Origin: Thermohalobaculum sp039030915
GTDB lineage: Bacteria > Pseudomonadota > Alphaproteobacteria > Rhodobacterales > Rhodobacteraceae
Length of the DNA stretch: 64,000 nucleotides
Reading direction: 5' to 3'
NCBI GenBank assembly: GCA_039030915.1
Contig: JBCCDG010000003.1
Location: 30,939 to 94,938 of the forward strand
Shown here: positions 42,859 through 51,584 of the stretch, in pieces
How positions within the stretch are numbered: the first letter of the stretch is position 1
Layout: each line of letters opens with the position of its first letter
Position numbers and translations under genes: made by a program
Notes under the pieces: model-generated
The model's database searches: none
Seen by the model: only the letters and a program-made list of their open reading frames with translations
What the model was told of the DNA's origin: nothing

Positions 42859-43860
42859 ATGCTTGCCTATGCGCTGCGCCGCCTCCTGATCGCGATCCCG
42901 ACGCTGATCTTTATCAGCTTCATCATCTTCGCGATCCTCGACCTTGCCCCCTCCGACCCAACGGCGAGCCTGCCGCTAACCATCCCGCCGGACGTGCGCG
43001 AGCAGATCAGGCAGTCCCTGGGCCTCGGCGAGCCTTTTCACATCCGTTACCTCAAATGGTGCCAGCAGTTCTTCGTGAACGAGCCCCTCAACCTTATCGA
43101 CACTTGGCTGGGCGTCGAGAGCGAGCGGCCCCGCATCCTTTCCTGGTCGACCCGCTCCCCGGTCGTGGATCTGATCGTCGAGCGCATGCCGCAGACGCTC
43201 TGGGTGGTCGGCATGTCCTACGTCATCGGCGTGGCGCTCGCGATCCCGCTCGGCGTGATCTCCGCCTACAAGCAGTATTCCTGGTTCGACCAGGCGGCGA
43301 CGGGCTTTGCGATGCTCGGCTTCTCGGTGCCGACCTTCTTCACCGGCCTCGTCTTCATCATCGTCTTCGCGGTCAATCTGCAGTGGCTGCCCTCGGTCTA
43401 CGACACGACGCACGAAGTGACCGACTGGGACAGCTTCGTCTTCCAGGTCAAGCAGATGATCATGCCCACGATGGTGCTGGCGCTCTTCAACGCGAGCCAG
43501 ATCAGCCGCTTCATGCGCGCAAGCGTGCTTGACAATCTGAACCAGGACTATGTCCGCACGGCACGCGCCAAGGGGGTCAAGGAGCGCTCAGTGCTGCTGG
43601 TCCACGTCCTCCGCAACAGCCTGATCCCGGTCATAACCGTGATCGCGCTGGGCGTGCCGACGATCTTCGGCGGGGCGATCATCACCGAGCAGATCTTCCG
43701 GGTGAACGGGCTCGGACAGCTCCTGATCGTGGGCATCCAGTCCGCCGACATCCCGCTCGTGCAAACGCTGACCTTCCTCTTTGCCGTGCTGATCGTGCTC
43801 TTCAACCTGATCGCCGACCTACTCTACGGCGTGATGGATCCGAGGATCCGCTATGACTGA
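42859..43860 (+). CDS. DppB-type ABC transporter permease
   Basis: A 333-residue inner-membrane permease. It opens with the family N-terminus MLAYALRRLLIAIPTLIFIS, has a large periplasmic loop (residues about 30-100) and the ATPase-contact EAA loop DYVRTARAKGVKERSVLLVHVLRNSLIPVITV. GAAGGCGAGAA precedes the ATG. Its end overlaps the DppC-type permease by 8 bases. Confidence 0.94.
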   Translation: MLAYALRRLLIAIPTLIFISFIIFAILDLAPSDPTASLPLTIPPDVREQIRQSLGLGEPFHIRYLKWCQQFFVNEPLNLIDTWLGVESERPRILSWSTRSPVVDLIVERMPQTLWVVGMSYVIGVALAIPLGVISAYKQYSWFDQAATGFAMLGFSVPTFFTGLVFIIVFAVNLQWLPSVYDTTHEVTDWDSFVFQVKQMIMPTMVLALFNASQISRFMRASVLDNLNQDYVRTARAKGVKERSVLLVHVLRNSLIPVITVIALGVPTIFGGAIITEQIFRVNGLGQLLIVGIQSADIPLVQTLTFLFAVLIVLFNLIADLLYGVMDPRIRYD

Positions 43861-44824
43861 GGCGACGGCAGGTGGCCCGGGCGGGCCAGAGGACCGCCCG
43901 GTCAAGGCACAGCATGGCGGCGGGCAGCCTCTTACGTCGGGCCGCGCGCACCGTTCGCTCTGGGGCGATGTCGGCCGGCAGTTCCTGATGCACAAGGGCG
44001 CCATGGCGGGGACCATCGTCTTCGTCGCAATCGTACTCCTCTGCTTTCTCGGCCCCTTCGTCCACACCATCGACCCCGGGCGGCTGGATCCGCGCATCGG
44101 CAACCAGGGCATGACCTGGGCGCATCCCATGGGCACGGACAATCTGGGGCGGGACATGCTGGCTCAGGTCATGGCCGGCGGTCAGGTCTCGCTCGCCGTC
44201 GGTATCGCCGCGATGCTCCTCAGCCTCGTGCTCGGCACGCTGATCGGGGTGCTTGCCGGCTTCTTCAGGCGGGTCGACGGCATGCTGATGCGGGTTACCG
44301 ACCTTTTCCTCGCGCTGCCGCTGCTGCCGCTTCTCCTCGTCATCATCCTCCTCTTCCGTGACACGCTGCGCACGAGCTTCGGGCCCGAAGCGGGGATCTT
44401 CGTGCTCATCGTCTTCGTGATCGGCATCACCTCATGGATGCAGACGGCGCGCATCGTGCGCGGCGACGTGCTGGGGATCCGGGAGCGAGAGTTCGTGCTG
44501 GCAGCGCGCAGCATCGGCACCCGAGGTCACCGGATCATCGGTCGGCACATCATGCCGAATGTGCTGTCGCCCATCATGGTGTCCGCCACGATCGGGATCG
44601 CCAACGCCATCATTACCGAAAGCGCGCTCTCCTTCCTCGGCCTAGGCTTCCCGCCCGACTTCCCGACCTGGGGCCGGCTCCTCTTCGATGGGAAGGACTT
44701 CATGACCATCAACCCCGCCCGCGTGATCTGGCCCGGGCTGATGATCTCGCTGACGGTCCTCAGCGTGAACTTCATCGGCGACGGCCTGCGCGACGCGCTC
44801 GACCCTCGCCAGCGTGGCCGCTGA
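43853..44824 (+). CDS. DppC-type ABC transporter permease
   Basis: A 323-residue inner-membrane permease. The motif AHPMGTDNLGRDMLAQVMAG and the EAA loop FVLAARSIGTRGHRIIGRHIMPNVLSPIMV are standard for DppC. A 45-residue hydrophilic N-terminus precedes the first helix. It is the last gene of this transporter; no DppD/DppF ATPase follows, so the energy-coupling subunits must be encoded elsewhere. Confidence 0.94.
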   Translation: MTEATAGGPGGPEDRPVKAQHGGGQPLTSGRAHRSLWGDVGRQFLMHKGAMAGTIVFVAIVLLCFLGPFVHTIDPGRLDPRIGNQGMTWAHPMGTDNLGRDMLAQVMAGGQVSLAVGIAAMLLSLVLGTLIGVLAGFFRRVDGMLMRVTDLFLALPLLPLLLVIILLFRDTLRTSFGPEAGIFVLIVFVIGITSWMQTARIVRGDVLGIREREFVLAARSIGTRGHRIIGRHIMPNVLSPIMVSATIGIANAIITESALSFLGLGFPPDFPTWGRLLFDGKDFMTINPARVIWPGLMISLTVLSVNFIGDGLRDALDPRQRGR

Positions 44825-44968
44825 GACGGCCGGTGTCGTCTCGATGACGGGGCCGCGACACACCCGACGCTCGGGGTGCAACTAATGTCGCTTATTCGCT
44901 TTCCTTCATCCGGCGCGATGGCCTAAGCCTGAGGGTGTCGCCGTGACCACTGACACTAGGAACACCGC

Positions 44969-45628
44969 ATGAGAAAGCTCCTGCCGGCCAGCGCCTTCGC
45001 CGCCGCACTACTCGCTGCGCCCAGCGCCATGGCGCACCACCCGCTCGCCGGCCAGGCGATGACGACGTTCGAGCACGGTATGCTCTCCGGCATCGGTCAC
45101 CCGCTTCTCGGCTTCGATCATCTGTTCTTCGTGGCGCTGATGGGCGTGGCAGCCGTGATCGCTGGGTCGCGGTTCCTGCTACCGGTGGCCTATCTGGCGG
45201 CGATGGTGCTCGGCACTGTGCTCACCATCGCAGCGGTCGCCCTCCCGCTGGTCGAGCCGGCGGTCGCGCTCTCGCTCCTGGTGCTCGGCGGGCTGGCGAT
45301 GCGGGGCAAGGCGCTCTCTCCGATGGTGGTCGGCATTGTTTTCGCGGCGGCCGGGCTGTTCCACGGAGCAGCCTTCGGCGGCAGTATCGCAGGCCAGGAA
45401 GGCGGGGCGGCGACGGCGGTGATCGCGGGCTACCTGCTCGGTCTCGTCGCGGTGCAGTGGCTGGTGGCCGTGGTCGCGGGCTATGCCATGACCGGCCTTC
45501 TCCGCGCCAGCGAGGCCCAGGCGATGCCTGTCCGCCTCGGCGGCGCGCTGGTGGCCGGTGCGGGCCTCTTCCTCGCGCTCGAGACGGTCGAGGGCGCGGT
45601 GTTCGCGGCGCTCGGCCTCGGCGCCTGA
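44969..45628 (+). CDS. hupE: HupE/UreJ-family metal permease
   Basis: A 219-residue membrane protein with a cleavable-looking N-terminus (ending SAMAHHPLAGQ) and about six helices. The nickel/cobalt-binding motif HPLLGFDHLFFVALMGVA and the second motif GLFHGAAFGGSIAG are both present. HupE/UreJ proteins take up Ni or Co. Because it converges on the cobalamin operon (28 bases between stops) and no urease or hydrogenase genes are present, cobalt supply for B12 is the likely job. No riboswitch was recognised in its 144-base leader. Confidence 0.87.
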   Translation: MRKLLPASAFAAALLAAPSAMAHHPLAGQAMTTFEHGMLSGIGHPLLGFDHLFFVALMGVAAVIAGSRFLLPVAYLAAMVLGTVLTIAAVALPLVEPAVALSLLVLGGLAMRGKALSPMVVGIVFAAAGLFHGAAFGGSIAGQEGGAATAVIAGYLLGLVAVQWLVAVVAGYAMTGLLRASEAQAMPVRLGGALVAGAGLFLALETVEGAVFAALGLGA

Positions 45629-45656
45629 GATAGCGCCCGGCGGGGCGGGTCTGACG

Positions 45657-46415
45657 TCAGGCCTCGTCCCGCGCCAGCAGGTAGACATCCATGATCCAGC
45701 CGTGCCGCGCCCGTTCGGCGGCGCGCGTCTTTACGATGCGGTTCGCGACCTCCTCCAGCGGGCCTGAGACCAGCATCTCCTCCGCCATGCCCAGATAGGC
45801 ACCCCACCAGATGCGGAAGCGTTCTGGTTCGGTGAGCGTCGAGAAGCTACACGCCCCGTCCAGCATCACCACCGCACGGTCCACGCTATCCGGCCAGCCC
45901 TCCCGAAGGCGCCGGCCGGTCGTGATCAAGACCGGTGCGCCAAGGCCGTTCAGCGGTATCCCGTGCGCGGCCGTGAGGAGCTGGACACTGGTAAGTCCGG
46001 GGACGACACGGACGCTCACCGCCAGGCCATTGGCCGGGAGGCGACCCGCTATCCGCAGGCTGCTGTCGTAGAGCGACGGGTCGCCCCAGATCATAAGGGC
46101 TGCGCGCCCACCCTCGGGCAGACTCGCACGCAACGTCGTGGCCCAGGCAACCGCTACCCGGTCATGCCAGTCCTCCACACCTCCCAGGTAATCGGGCCGC
46201 TCGACATCGCGCATCGGCATCTCGAAGGGCGCCACCACCGGCCGCGGTTCGCCAAGCCCGTCGAGCAGCGCCCGGCGGAGGCCGGCAAGATCCGCCTTCT
46301 CCTCGCCCTTCGAGGGCAGGAGCACCACATCCGCCGCGCCGAGCGTCCGCCGTGCCTCGGGGGTCAGGTGCTCCGGATTGCCGCTCGCGATGCCGACAAG
46401 CGCGAGTTCATACAT
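45657..46415 (-). CDS. cobF: Precorrin-6A synthase (deacetylating)
   Basis: CobF methylates precorrin-5 at C-1 with loss of the acetyl group in the aerobic pathway. The 252-residue product has the SAM-dependent tetrapyrrole methylase fold: ELALVGIASGNPEHLTPEA at the start, IWGDPSLYDSSLRIAGRL and VPGLTSVQLLTAAHGIPLN in the middle. Presence of cobF marks the oxygen-dependent route. ATG 46415 overlaps the cobA stop by 8 bases. It is the last gene of the riboswitch-headed operon. Confidence 0.94.
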   Translation of the reverse strand: MYELALVGIASGNPEHLTPEARRTLGAADVVLLPSKGEEKADLAGLRRALLDGLGEPRPVVAPFEMPMRDVERPDYLGGVEDWHDRVAVAWATTLRASLPEGGRAALMIWGDPSLYDSSLRIAGRLPANGLAVSVRVVPGLTSVQLLTAAHGIPLNGLGAPVLITTGRRLREGWPDSVDRAVVMLDGACSFSTLTEPERFRIWWGAYLGMAEEMLVSGPLEEVANRIVKTRAAERARHGWIMDVYLLARDEA

Positions 46416-47154
46416 CGCCACCCTCCGCAAGCGGGCCGTAGAGAACCAGGGCAGGGCGTGGCGAGGGGCTCTCGCCGAGCCGCGCGGCGAGCGCCTCCAG
46501 TGTCATCCTCGCGATGCTCTCGTCGACATGGCTTACGTTCTCTGCAAAGAGCGCCGGCGTGCTCCCGGGCAGGCCCTCGGCCATCAGCCGCTCTGCAAGC
46601 CGGGCGAAGGTGCGCATCGGCATGAAGACGACCGTGGTTGCCTTTGGGTCGGCGAGGGCCGCCAGATCGATATCCTCGGGCAGCGCGCCGGCCACGTCAT
46701 GCCCCGTCACGAACTGCACGCGCCGCGCGGTCTCCCGCCGGGTGAGCGGAATGCCGGCGGCGGCGGCGGCGGCGGTGGCGGAGGTGACACCGGGTACGAT
46801 CTCGAAGGGCACGCCGGCGGCGCGGAGCGCGGTTATCTCCTCCTCGAGCCGGCCGAACAGCGCCGGATCCCCGGACTTCAGGCGCACGACCCGCGCGCCC
46901 GTCAGGGCATAGTCCACGAGGAGCCGGCTCACATGCGGCTGCTTCGGCGAGGGCCGGCCGGCCCGCTTGCCGACGCCGACAAGATCCGCCCCGCGCCGGG
47001 CATGGGAGAGGATGGGACCCGACGAGAGGTCGTCGAAGAGCACTGCGTCGGCCCGGCCGAGCCGATCGACGGCTTTCAGCGTCAGCAACTCGGGGTCGCC
47101 AGGGCCGGAGCCGACGAAGCTCACGAAGCCCGCCCCTCCCGCCGGGTCGCTCAC
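46408..47154 (-). CDS. cobA: Uroporphyrinogen-III C-methyltransferase
   Basis: The SUMT enzyme makes precorrin-2 and commits tetrapyrrole to corrins or siroheme. At 248 residues it is the stand-alone form, not fused to CysG-type oxidase. Motifs are FVGSGPGDPELLTLKAV, the VRLKSGDPALFGR loop and VPGVTSATAAAAAAGIPLT. A run of CGG-type triplets near 46755-46780 encodes the Ala stretch and could be slippage-prone. Start overlaps the cobB stop by four bases. Confidence 0.95.
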   Translation of the reverse strand: MSDPAGGAGFVSFVGSGPGDPELLTLKAVDRLGRADAVLFDDLSSGPILSHARRGADLVGVGKRAGRPSPKQPHVSRLLVDYALTGARVVRLKSGDPALFGRLEEEITALRAAGVPFEIVPGVTSATAAAAAAGIPLTRRETARRVQFVTGHDVAGALPEDIDLAALADPKATTVVFMPMRTFARLAERLMAEGLPGSTPALFAENVSHVDESIARMTLEALAARLGESPSPRPALVLYGPLAEGGDV

Positions 47155-48470
47155 GTCGTCGCCTCGCCGATCAGATGGAAAAACGTGCCCGTGACATGGC
47201 CGCGACGCGACCCGGTCTCCGCCGTCAGTGCGCCTTCCGCATCGCTCACGCGGGCGAGCGGGGCATCGGGCTGCTCGAGAACGGTCGAGTAGTGGAACTC
47301 ATGCCCGCGCAGCGCCGCGCCCGGGGCATGGCCGAAGAGCGGCTCGAGCAGCTCGGCGCGGCGATAGCCGAGATGGAACTTCCGCTTCTCGTAAGACGTG
47401 ACGAGGCCGAGGAGACCGGCCATGCGGTGCCGCTCCCCCATCTTGTCCACCAGCGCCTCGCCGAGCGCCATGTAGCCACCGCACTCACCGTGGACCGGCC
47501 TCGTCTCCGCATGGCGCCGCAGCCCTTCGCGGAACCGCCCGGCCGCGGCGAGCGGACCGGCATGAAGCTCCGGATAGCCGCCGGGCAGCCAGACGACATC
47601 CGCCTCCGGGTCCGGCGCCTCGTCCGCCAGCGGCGAGAAGGGGCGGATCTCGGCTCCGGCCGCCGCCCAACCCTTCAGCATATGCGGATAGGCGAAGGAG
47701 AAGGCCGCATCGCGGGCGATGGCAATGCGCTGACCCGGCGGCGCGAAGGGCGCCGCCGCATTCTCAGGCGGGGCTGCGGCCGCGCCGGCAGCCGCGCGGA
47801 TGGCTTCAAGGTCCACATGCTCGCGCAGAAAGGCTGCGTAACCCGCGATCGCCGCCTCGAGATCCGGATGCTCCACCGCCTGCACGAGACCGAGATGCCG
47901 CTCCGGCAGCGCGAGATCCCCCCGCCGCGGCAGGCAACCGAGGACCGGGAGCCCGACGGCTTCGAGCCCCAGCCGCACCAGCCGCTCATGCCGGGGGCTG
48001 GCGACGCGGTTGAGGATAACGCCCGCGATCTTCAGCGACATGTCGAAGCGCGCGAAGCCGAGCGCCGTGGCCGCTGCGGACTGCGCCTGGCCCGAAACGT
48101 CGACTACCAGCACCACGGGCCAACCCATCCGGGCGGCAAGCTCGGCAGAGGATCCTCGACCGCATTCGCCGGGCCTGGCAACGCCGTCGAAGAGCCCCAT
48201 GGAGCCCTCGGCCAACACCATCTCCGCACCGTTCGCCTCTGCCGCAACGGCGCCGAGCAGCGCCTTGCGCATCGCCCAGGTGTCGAGGTTGAAGGACGCT
48301 CGGCGCGCAGCGGCATGGTGGAAGGCCGGGTCGATATAGTCGGGACCGCTCTTGAAGGGCTGCACGGCCACGCCGTCGTCCGCGAGAGCTCTCAGAAGGC
48401 CGAGCATCACGGTGGTCTTGCCCGTACCGGAGGCGGGCGCGGAAATCATCAGGCCGGGCGGGTTAGCCAT
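47151..48470 (-). CDS. cobB: Hydrogenobyrinic acid a,c-diamide synthase
   Basis: A 439-residue ATP- and glutamine-dependent amidotransferase that amidates side chains a and c before cobalt insertion. The P-loop SAPASGTGKTTVMLG is at about residues 10-24, and the class I glutaminase domain with HGECGGYMALGEALVD lies in the C-terminal half. ATG 48470 is preferred to 48512, which would run deep into cobM. The ATG region overlaps cobM by 8 bases. Confidence 0.95.
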   Translation of the reverse strand: MANPPGLMISAPASGTGKTTVMLGLLRALADDGVAVQPFKSGPDYIDPAFHHAAARRASFNLDTWAMRKALLGAVAAEANGAEMVLAEGSMGLFDGVARPGECGRGSSAELAARMGWPVVLVVDVSGQAQSAAATALGFARFDMSLKIAGVILNRVASPRHERLVRLGLEAVGLPVLGCLPRRGDLALPERHLGLVQAVEHPDLEAAIAGYAAFLREHVDLEAIRAAAGAAAAPPENAAAPFAPPGQRIAIARDAAFSFAYPHMLKGWAAAGAEIRPFSPLADEAPDPEADVVWLPGGYPELHAGPLAAAGRFREGLRRHAETRPVHGECGGYMALGEALVDKMGERHRMAGLLGLVTSYEKRKFHLGYRRAELLEPLFGHAPGAALRGHEFHYSTVLEQPDAPLARVSDAEGALTAETGSRRGHVTGTFFHLIGEATT

Positions 48471-49242
48471 GTTCGCCTCCCTGCCCGTAGCCTGCGCGGA
48501 AGCGGCGGACATAATCTGTCGAATAGAGGCGGCTCTCCTCGAAGCCCGTCGCGCCGAGCACGGGCCCGATCACGATCAGCGCCGTCCGCTCGATCTCCTC
48601 TTCCGCAAGCGCCGCCTCGACGGTGCCGAGGGTGGCGCGCAGAACCCGCTCCTCGGGCCAACTTGCGCGGTAGACGATGGCGACCGGACAGTCCGCGCCG
48701 TAGTGCGGCACCGTTGCCTCGACCACATGTGCGACGTTCTGGATGGAGAGGTGAATGGCCAGCGTCGCGCCCGTGCGGGCGAAGGCGTCGATCGTCTCGC
48801 CGGGCGGCATGGCGCTCGCGCGCCCCTGCGTGCGTGTCAGCACCACCGACTGTGCGACCCCCGGCAAGGTGAGCTCCGCGCCGAGCGCCGCCGCCGCGGC
48901 CGCGAAGGACGGGACGCCCGGCGTGATGCTGACAGGGATGCCCTCCGCCTCCAGCCGCCGGCGCTGCTCGCCCATGGCGGACCAGACCGAGAGATCGCCC
49001 GAATGCAGGCGCGCGACGTCCTTGCCCTCCTCATGCGCCTTCCGGCAGGCGGCGACGATGGCGTCGAGGTCCATCGCCGCCGTGTTCACGACCTCCGCGC
49101 CCTCGGGGCAGTGCGCCAGCACCGCCTCCGGCACGAGGGAGCCGGCGTAGAGACAGACCGGACAGGCGGCGATGAGATCCCGCCCCCTGAGCGTGAGAAG
49201 CGAGGGATCGCCGGGACCCGCGCCGATGAAATGGACAGTCAT
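48463..49242 (-). CDS. cobM: Precorrin-4 C11-methyltransferase
   Basis: The 259-residue SAM enzyme produces precorrin-5. It starts MTVHFIGAGPGDPSLLTLRG, and the DVARLHSGDLSVWSAMGEQ loop and TPGVPSFAAAAAALGAELTLP are the CobM/CbiF forms of the methylase motifs. The start overlaps the cobE stop by four bases. Confidence 0.95.
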   Translation of the reverse strand: MTVHFIGAGPGDPSLLTLRGRDLIAACPVCLYAGSLVPEAVLAHCPEGAEVVNTAAMDLDAIVAACRKAHEEGKDVARLHSGDLSVWSAMGEQRRRLEAEGIPVSITPGVPSFAAAAAALGAELTLPGVAQSVVLTRTQGRASAMPPGETIDAFARTGATLAIHLSIQNVAHVVEATVPHYGADCPVAIVYRASWPEERVLRATLGTVEAALAEEEIERTALIVIGPVLGATGFEESRLYSTDYVRRFRAGYGQGGEHG

Positions 49243-49607
49243 GGCGCATCTCCGATTGCGATGGCGCAGGTAGCCAGACGGTCGGGCGAGACGGAGCGGC
49301 ACCCATCAAGCCGGGCACCGGGGCCTGCGGCAGCGAGGGCTGCCGCCTCCGCGGGGCTGCCCGCGAAACGCTCCGCCACCGCTGTCGGAGCGGCGCTCAG
49401 CGTGTTCTGCCTCGCAAGGGCTTCCGGCGAAACGGTAATGAGCGGTAGGCTGCGCGCCTCGGCGAGCGCACGGATCGCGGCGGCGTTCGCCTTCTCCGCG
49501 GGCACGGCCAGGCGATCGACGGCGCGCCCTACCCATGCGGCCTCGAGCGCACCCTCGAGGCTCGCGAGGGTCGCGGCGGAGCGGAAACCGAAGCCTGCGA
49601 CAATCAT
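49239..49607 (-). CDS. cobE: CobE, CbiG C-terminal-like cobalamin protein
   Basis: A 122-residue stand-alone homologue of the C-terminal half of CbiG. It starts IVAGFGFRSAATLASLEGAL and contains LAVPAEKANAAAIRALAEAR. In Pseudomonas denitrificans cobE lies between cobM and other cob genes and is needed for full B12 production, with an accessory role. ATG 49607 overlaps the cobL stop as ATGA, which supports it over 49622. Confidence 0.88.
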   Translation of the reverse strand: MIVAGFGFRSAATLASLEGALEAAWVGRAVDRLAVPAEKANAAAIRALAEARSLPLITVSPEALARQNTLSAAPTAVAERFAGSPAEAAALAAAGPGARLDGCRSVSPDRLATCAIAIGDAP

Positions 49608-50824
49608 CGGACAGTGCTCCACTGGACCACGGGATAGGCCGAGCGCCAGCCACGGCGGCTGCCGAGAGGCGCGGCCTCGGCAAGCTCGATCCGCTGTAAC
49701 GTCCCGCCCGCGCGCAAGTGCCAGTTCGCCAGCAGGGCTTCCGATTCGAGCGTCACCGCATTTGCGACCACACGTGCACCCGGCGCGAGCCGGTGCCAGA
49801 GCGCGTCGAGCAATGCCGCATCGAGCCCGCCGCCGATGAAGACCGCGTCCGGCGGCTCCAGCCCGTCGAGCGCCTGCGGAGCGGCCCCATCAACCACCAC
49901 AAGCGTCGACAAGCCAAAGCGCGCCGCGTTCCTCCCGATACGGGCCGCACGCTCGGGCACCGGCTCGAAGGCCACCGCGCTGCCCGAGGGTGCTGCGAGT
50001 AGCCATTCGACCGATATCGAGCCCGAGCCCGCGCCGATATCCCAGAGCCGCTCGCCCCCTCGCGGGGCCAGGGCGGAGAGGGTGAGCGCACGCACCGCCC
50101 GCTTGGTGATCTGCCCGTCATGCTCGAACGCATCGTCCGGCAACCCGCTCGCGCGCGGGAGACAGGCACCCCCGCCGGCGAGTTCCAGCCCGACCGCCAC
50201 CGGGTGCGCGATATCGGAGAGATCGAAATCAGACGCGGTTGCGGCGCGGACCCGCTCGGACGGGCCGCCGAGCGCCTCCAGCACCGTGAGGCGCGAGGGG
50301 CCGAAGCCGAGTGCGGCGAGCCAACCCGCCAGCGCCCCTGGCACCGTGCCGTCGCGGAGCAGGAGGATCGCACGGAGGCCCGGGGCAAGATGGCGCCTCA
50401 ACCCCTCCAAAGGGGCTGCATGGAGGCCGAGGCAGAGCGTGGTCTCGAGCGGCCAGCCGAGCCGGGAGGCGGCGAGCGAGAAGGTCGGGACGGCGGGTAG
50501 TGCGCGCCACTCAGCAGGTTCGAGCCGCTTCACCAGGCTGCCCCCGGCGCCAAACCAGAACGGGTCTCCTGTCGCGAGCAGCGCCACCTGCCGCCCGCGC
50601 TCGGCGAGGAGCGGCGCGATGCCATCGGCGAAGGGCACAGGCCAGACCCGCCGCTCGGCTCCTGTCCGCGTGTCCCCGGCGCCCAGCAGCGCCATCAGCC
50701 GAGCGGAGCCAGTGACGATCTCGGCCGATGCCAGCGCATCGCGACTTGCCGGCGGCAGCCCGGCCGGCCCATCCTCACCCATGCCGATGATCGTGAGCCA
50801 CGGAGCGGAGAGCGCATCAGCCAT
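49604..50824 (-). CDS. cobL: Precorrin-6Y C5,15-methyltransferase (decarboxylating)
   Basis: A 406-residue fusion of a CbiE-like methylase (residues 1-200, WLTIIGMGEDGPAGLP) and a CbiT-like domain with the Rossmann SAM motif LWDIGAGSGSISVEWL at about residue 240. It makes precorrin-8. Its start codon (ATG at 50824-50822) overlaps the divergent cobK start (50823-50825), an unusually tight arrangement. Any promoter for cobK must lie inside this coding region. Confidence 0.95.
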   Translation of the reverse strand: MADALSAPWLTIIGMGEDGPAGLPPASRDALASAEIVTGSARLMALLGAGDTRTGAERRVWPVPFADGIAPLLAERGRQVALLATGDPFWFGAGGSLVKRLEPAEWRALPAVPTFSLAASRLGWPLETTLCLGLHAAPLEGLRRHLAPGLRAILLLRDGTVPGALAGWLAALGFGPSRLTVLEALGGPSERVRAATASDFDLSDIAHPVAVGLELAGGGACLPRASGLPDDAFEHDGQITKRAVRALTLSALAPRGGERLWDIGAGSGSISVEWLLAAPSGSAVAFEPVPERAARIGRNAARFGLSTLVVVDGAAPQALDGLEPPDAVFIGGGLDAALLDALWHRLAPGARVVANAVTLESEALLANWHLRAGGTLQRIELAEAAPLGSRRGWRSAYPVVQWSTVR

Positions 50825-51584
50825 GGCTGCCCTGCCGAAGCTGCTGATCCTGGGGGGTACGGCCGAGGCCAGCCTGCTGGCGAAAGCCGTGGCGCAGCGT
50901 GGCTGGCCCGCGACCCTCTCCTATGCCGGACGCACCGCCGTGCCGAAGCCACAGCCGATCCCGGTGCGCATCGGAGGCTTCGGGGGCGCCAAAGGGCTCA
51001 AGACATATCTCGAGCGCGAAGAGATCACGCATCTCGTCGACGCGACCCATCCCTTTGCAGCGCAGATGAGCTGGAACGCGGCCGAGGCCGCAGCGGCGGC
51101 GGGTGTGCCCCTCGCGGCGCTCGTCCGCCCGCCCTGGACCCCCTCCGCCGAGGATGACTGGCGCGAAGCGGCAGATATGTCGTGCGCCGTCGCGGCGCTT
51201 CATGGTCCGCCGCGCCGCATCTTCCTCGCCATCGGACGCCAGGAGGTGGCCGCCTTCGCCGAGGCACCGCAGCATCACTACCTGCTCCGCTATGTCAACG
51301 AGCCGTCGTCGCCGCCCCCACTGCCCCGCCACACGCTCCTCGTGGCGCGCGGGCCCTTCGATGCGGAGAGCGACACGGCCCTCCTCCGCGCGCATCGCAT
51401 CGACATGATCGTCGCGAAGAACGCCGGCGGCACTGGCGCACGGGCCAAACTCGAGGCGGCGCGCATCTTGCGCCTGCCGGCGATCATGATCGCCCGTCCC
51501 CCGGCGCCCAAGCGACCGAGCTTCGAGGATCCGGAGAGCCTGCTCGACCGGATCGCTCATGCCGGCACGGCCCTCGGGGTGTAG
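50823..51584 (+). CDS. cobK: Precorrin-6A reductase, antisense within the cob operon
   Basis: CobK reduces precorrin-6A with NADPH. The 253-residue product begins LPKLLILGGTAEASLLAKAV and has THLVDATHPFAAQMSWNAAEA and MIVAKNAGGTGARAKLEAA, all standard. It is the only corrin-ring gene on the plus strand here: its ATG shares two bases with the cobL start and its end overlaps cobJ's end by 28 bases. GGAGCGGAGAG upstream of the ATG, within cobL, may be its ribosome binding site. Expression must be independent of the riboswitch operon. Confidence 0.94.
   Translation: MAALPKLLILGGTAEASLLAKAVAQRGWPATLSYAGRTAVPKPQPIPVRIGGFGGAKGLKTYLEREEITHLVDATHPFAAQMSWNAAEAAAAAGVPLAALVRPPWTPSAEDDWREAADMSCAVAALHGPPRRIFLAIGRQEVAAFAEAPQHHYLLRYVNEPSSPPPLPRHTLLVARGPFDAESDTALLRAHRIDMIVAKNAGGTGARAKLEAARILRLPAIMIARPPAPKRPSFEDPESLLDRIAHAGTALGV

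Noticed and set aside
44825..44968. Possible cobalamin riboswitch upstream of the HupE-like gene
   Set aside because: No B12 box (GCC-GGAGACCTGCC type) or GCCCCCGC core could be found in the leader.
46750..46790. Triplet repeat (CGG-rich) in cobA as a phase-variable tract
   Set aside because: The repeat unit is three bases, so slippage would only change an alanine run and not switch the gene off; GC-rich alanine runs are common in this genome.
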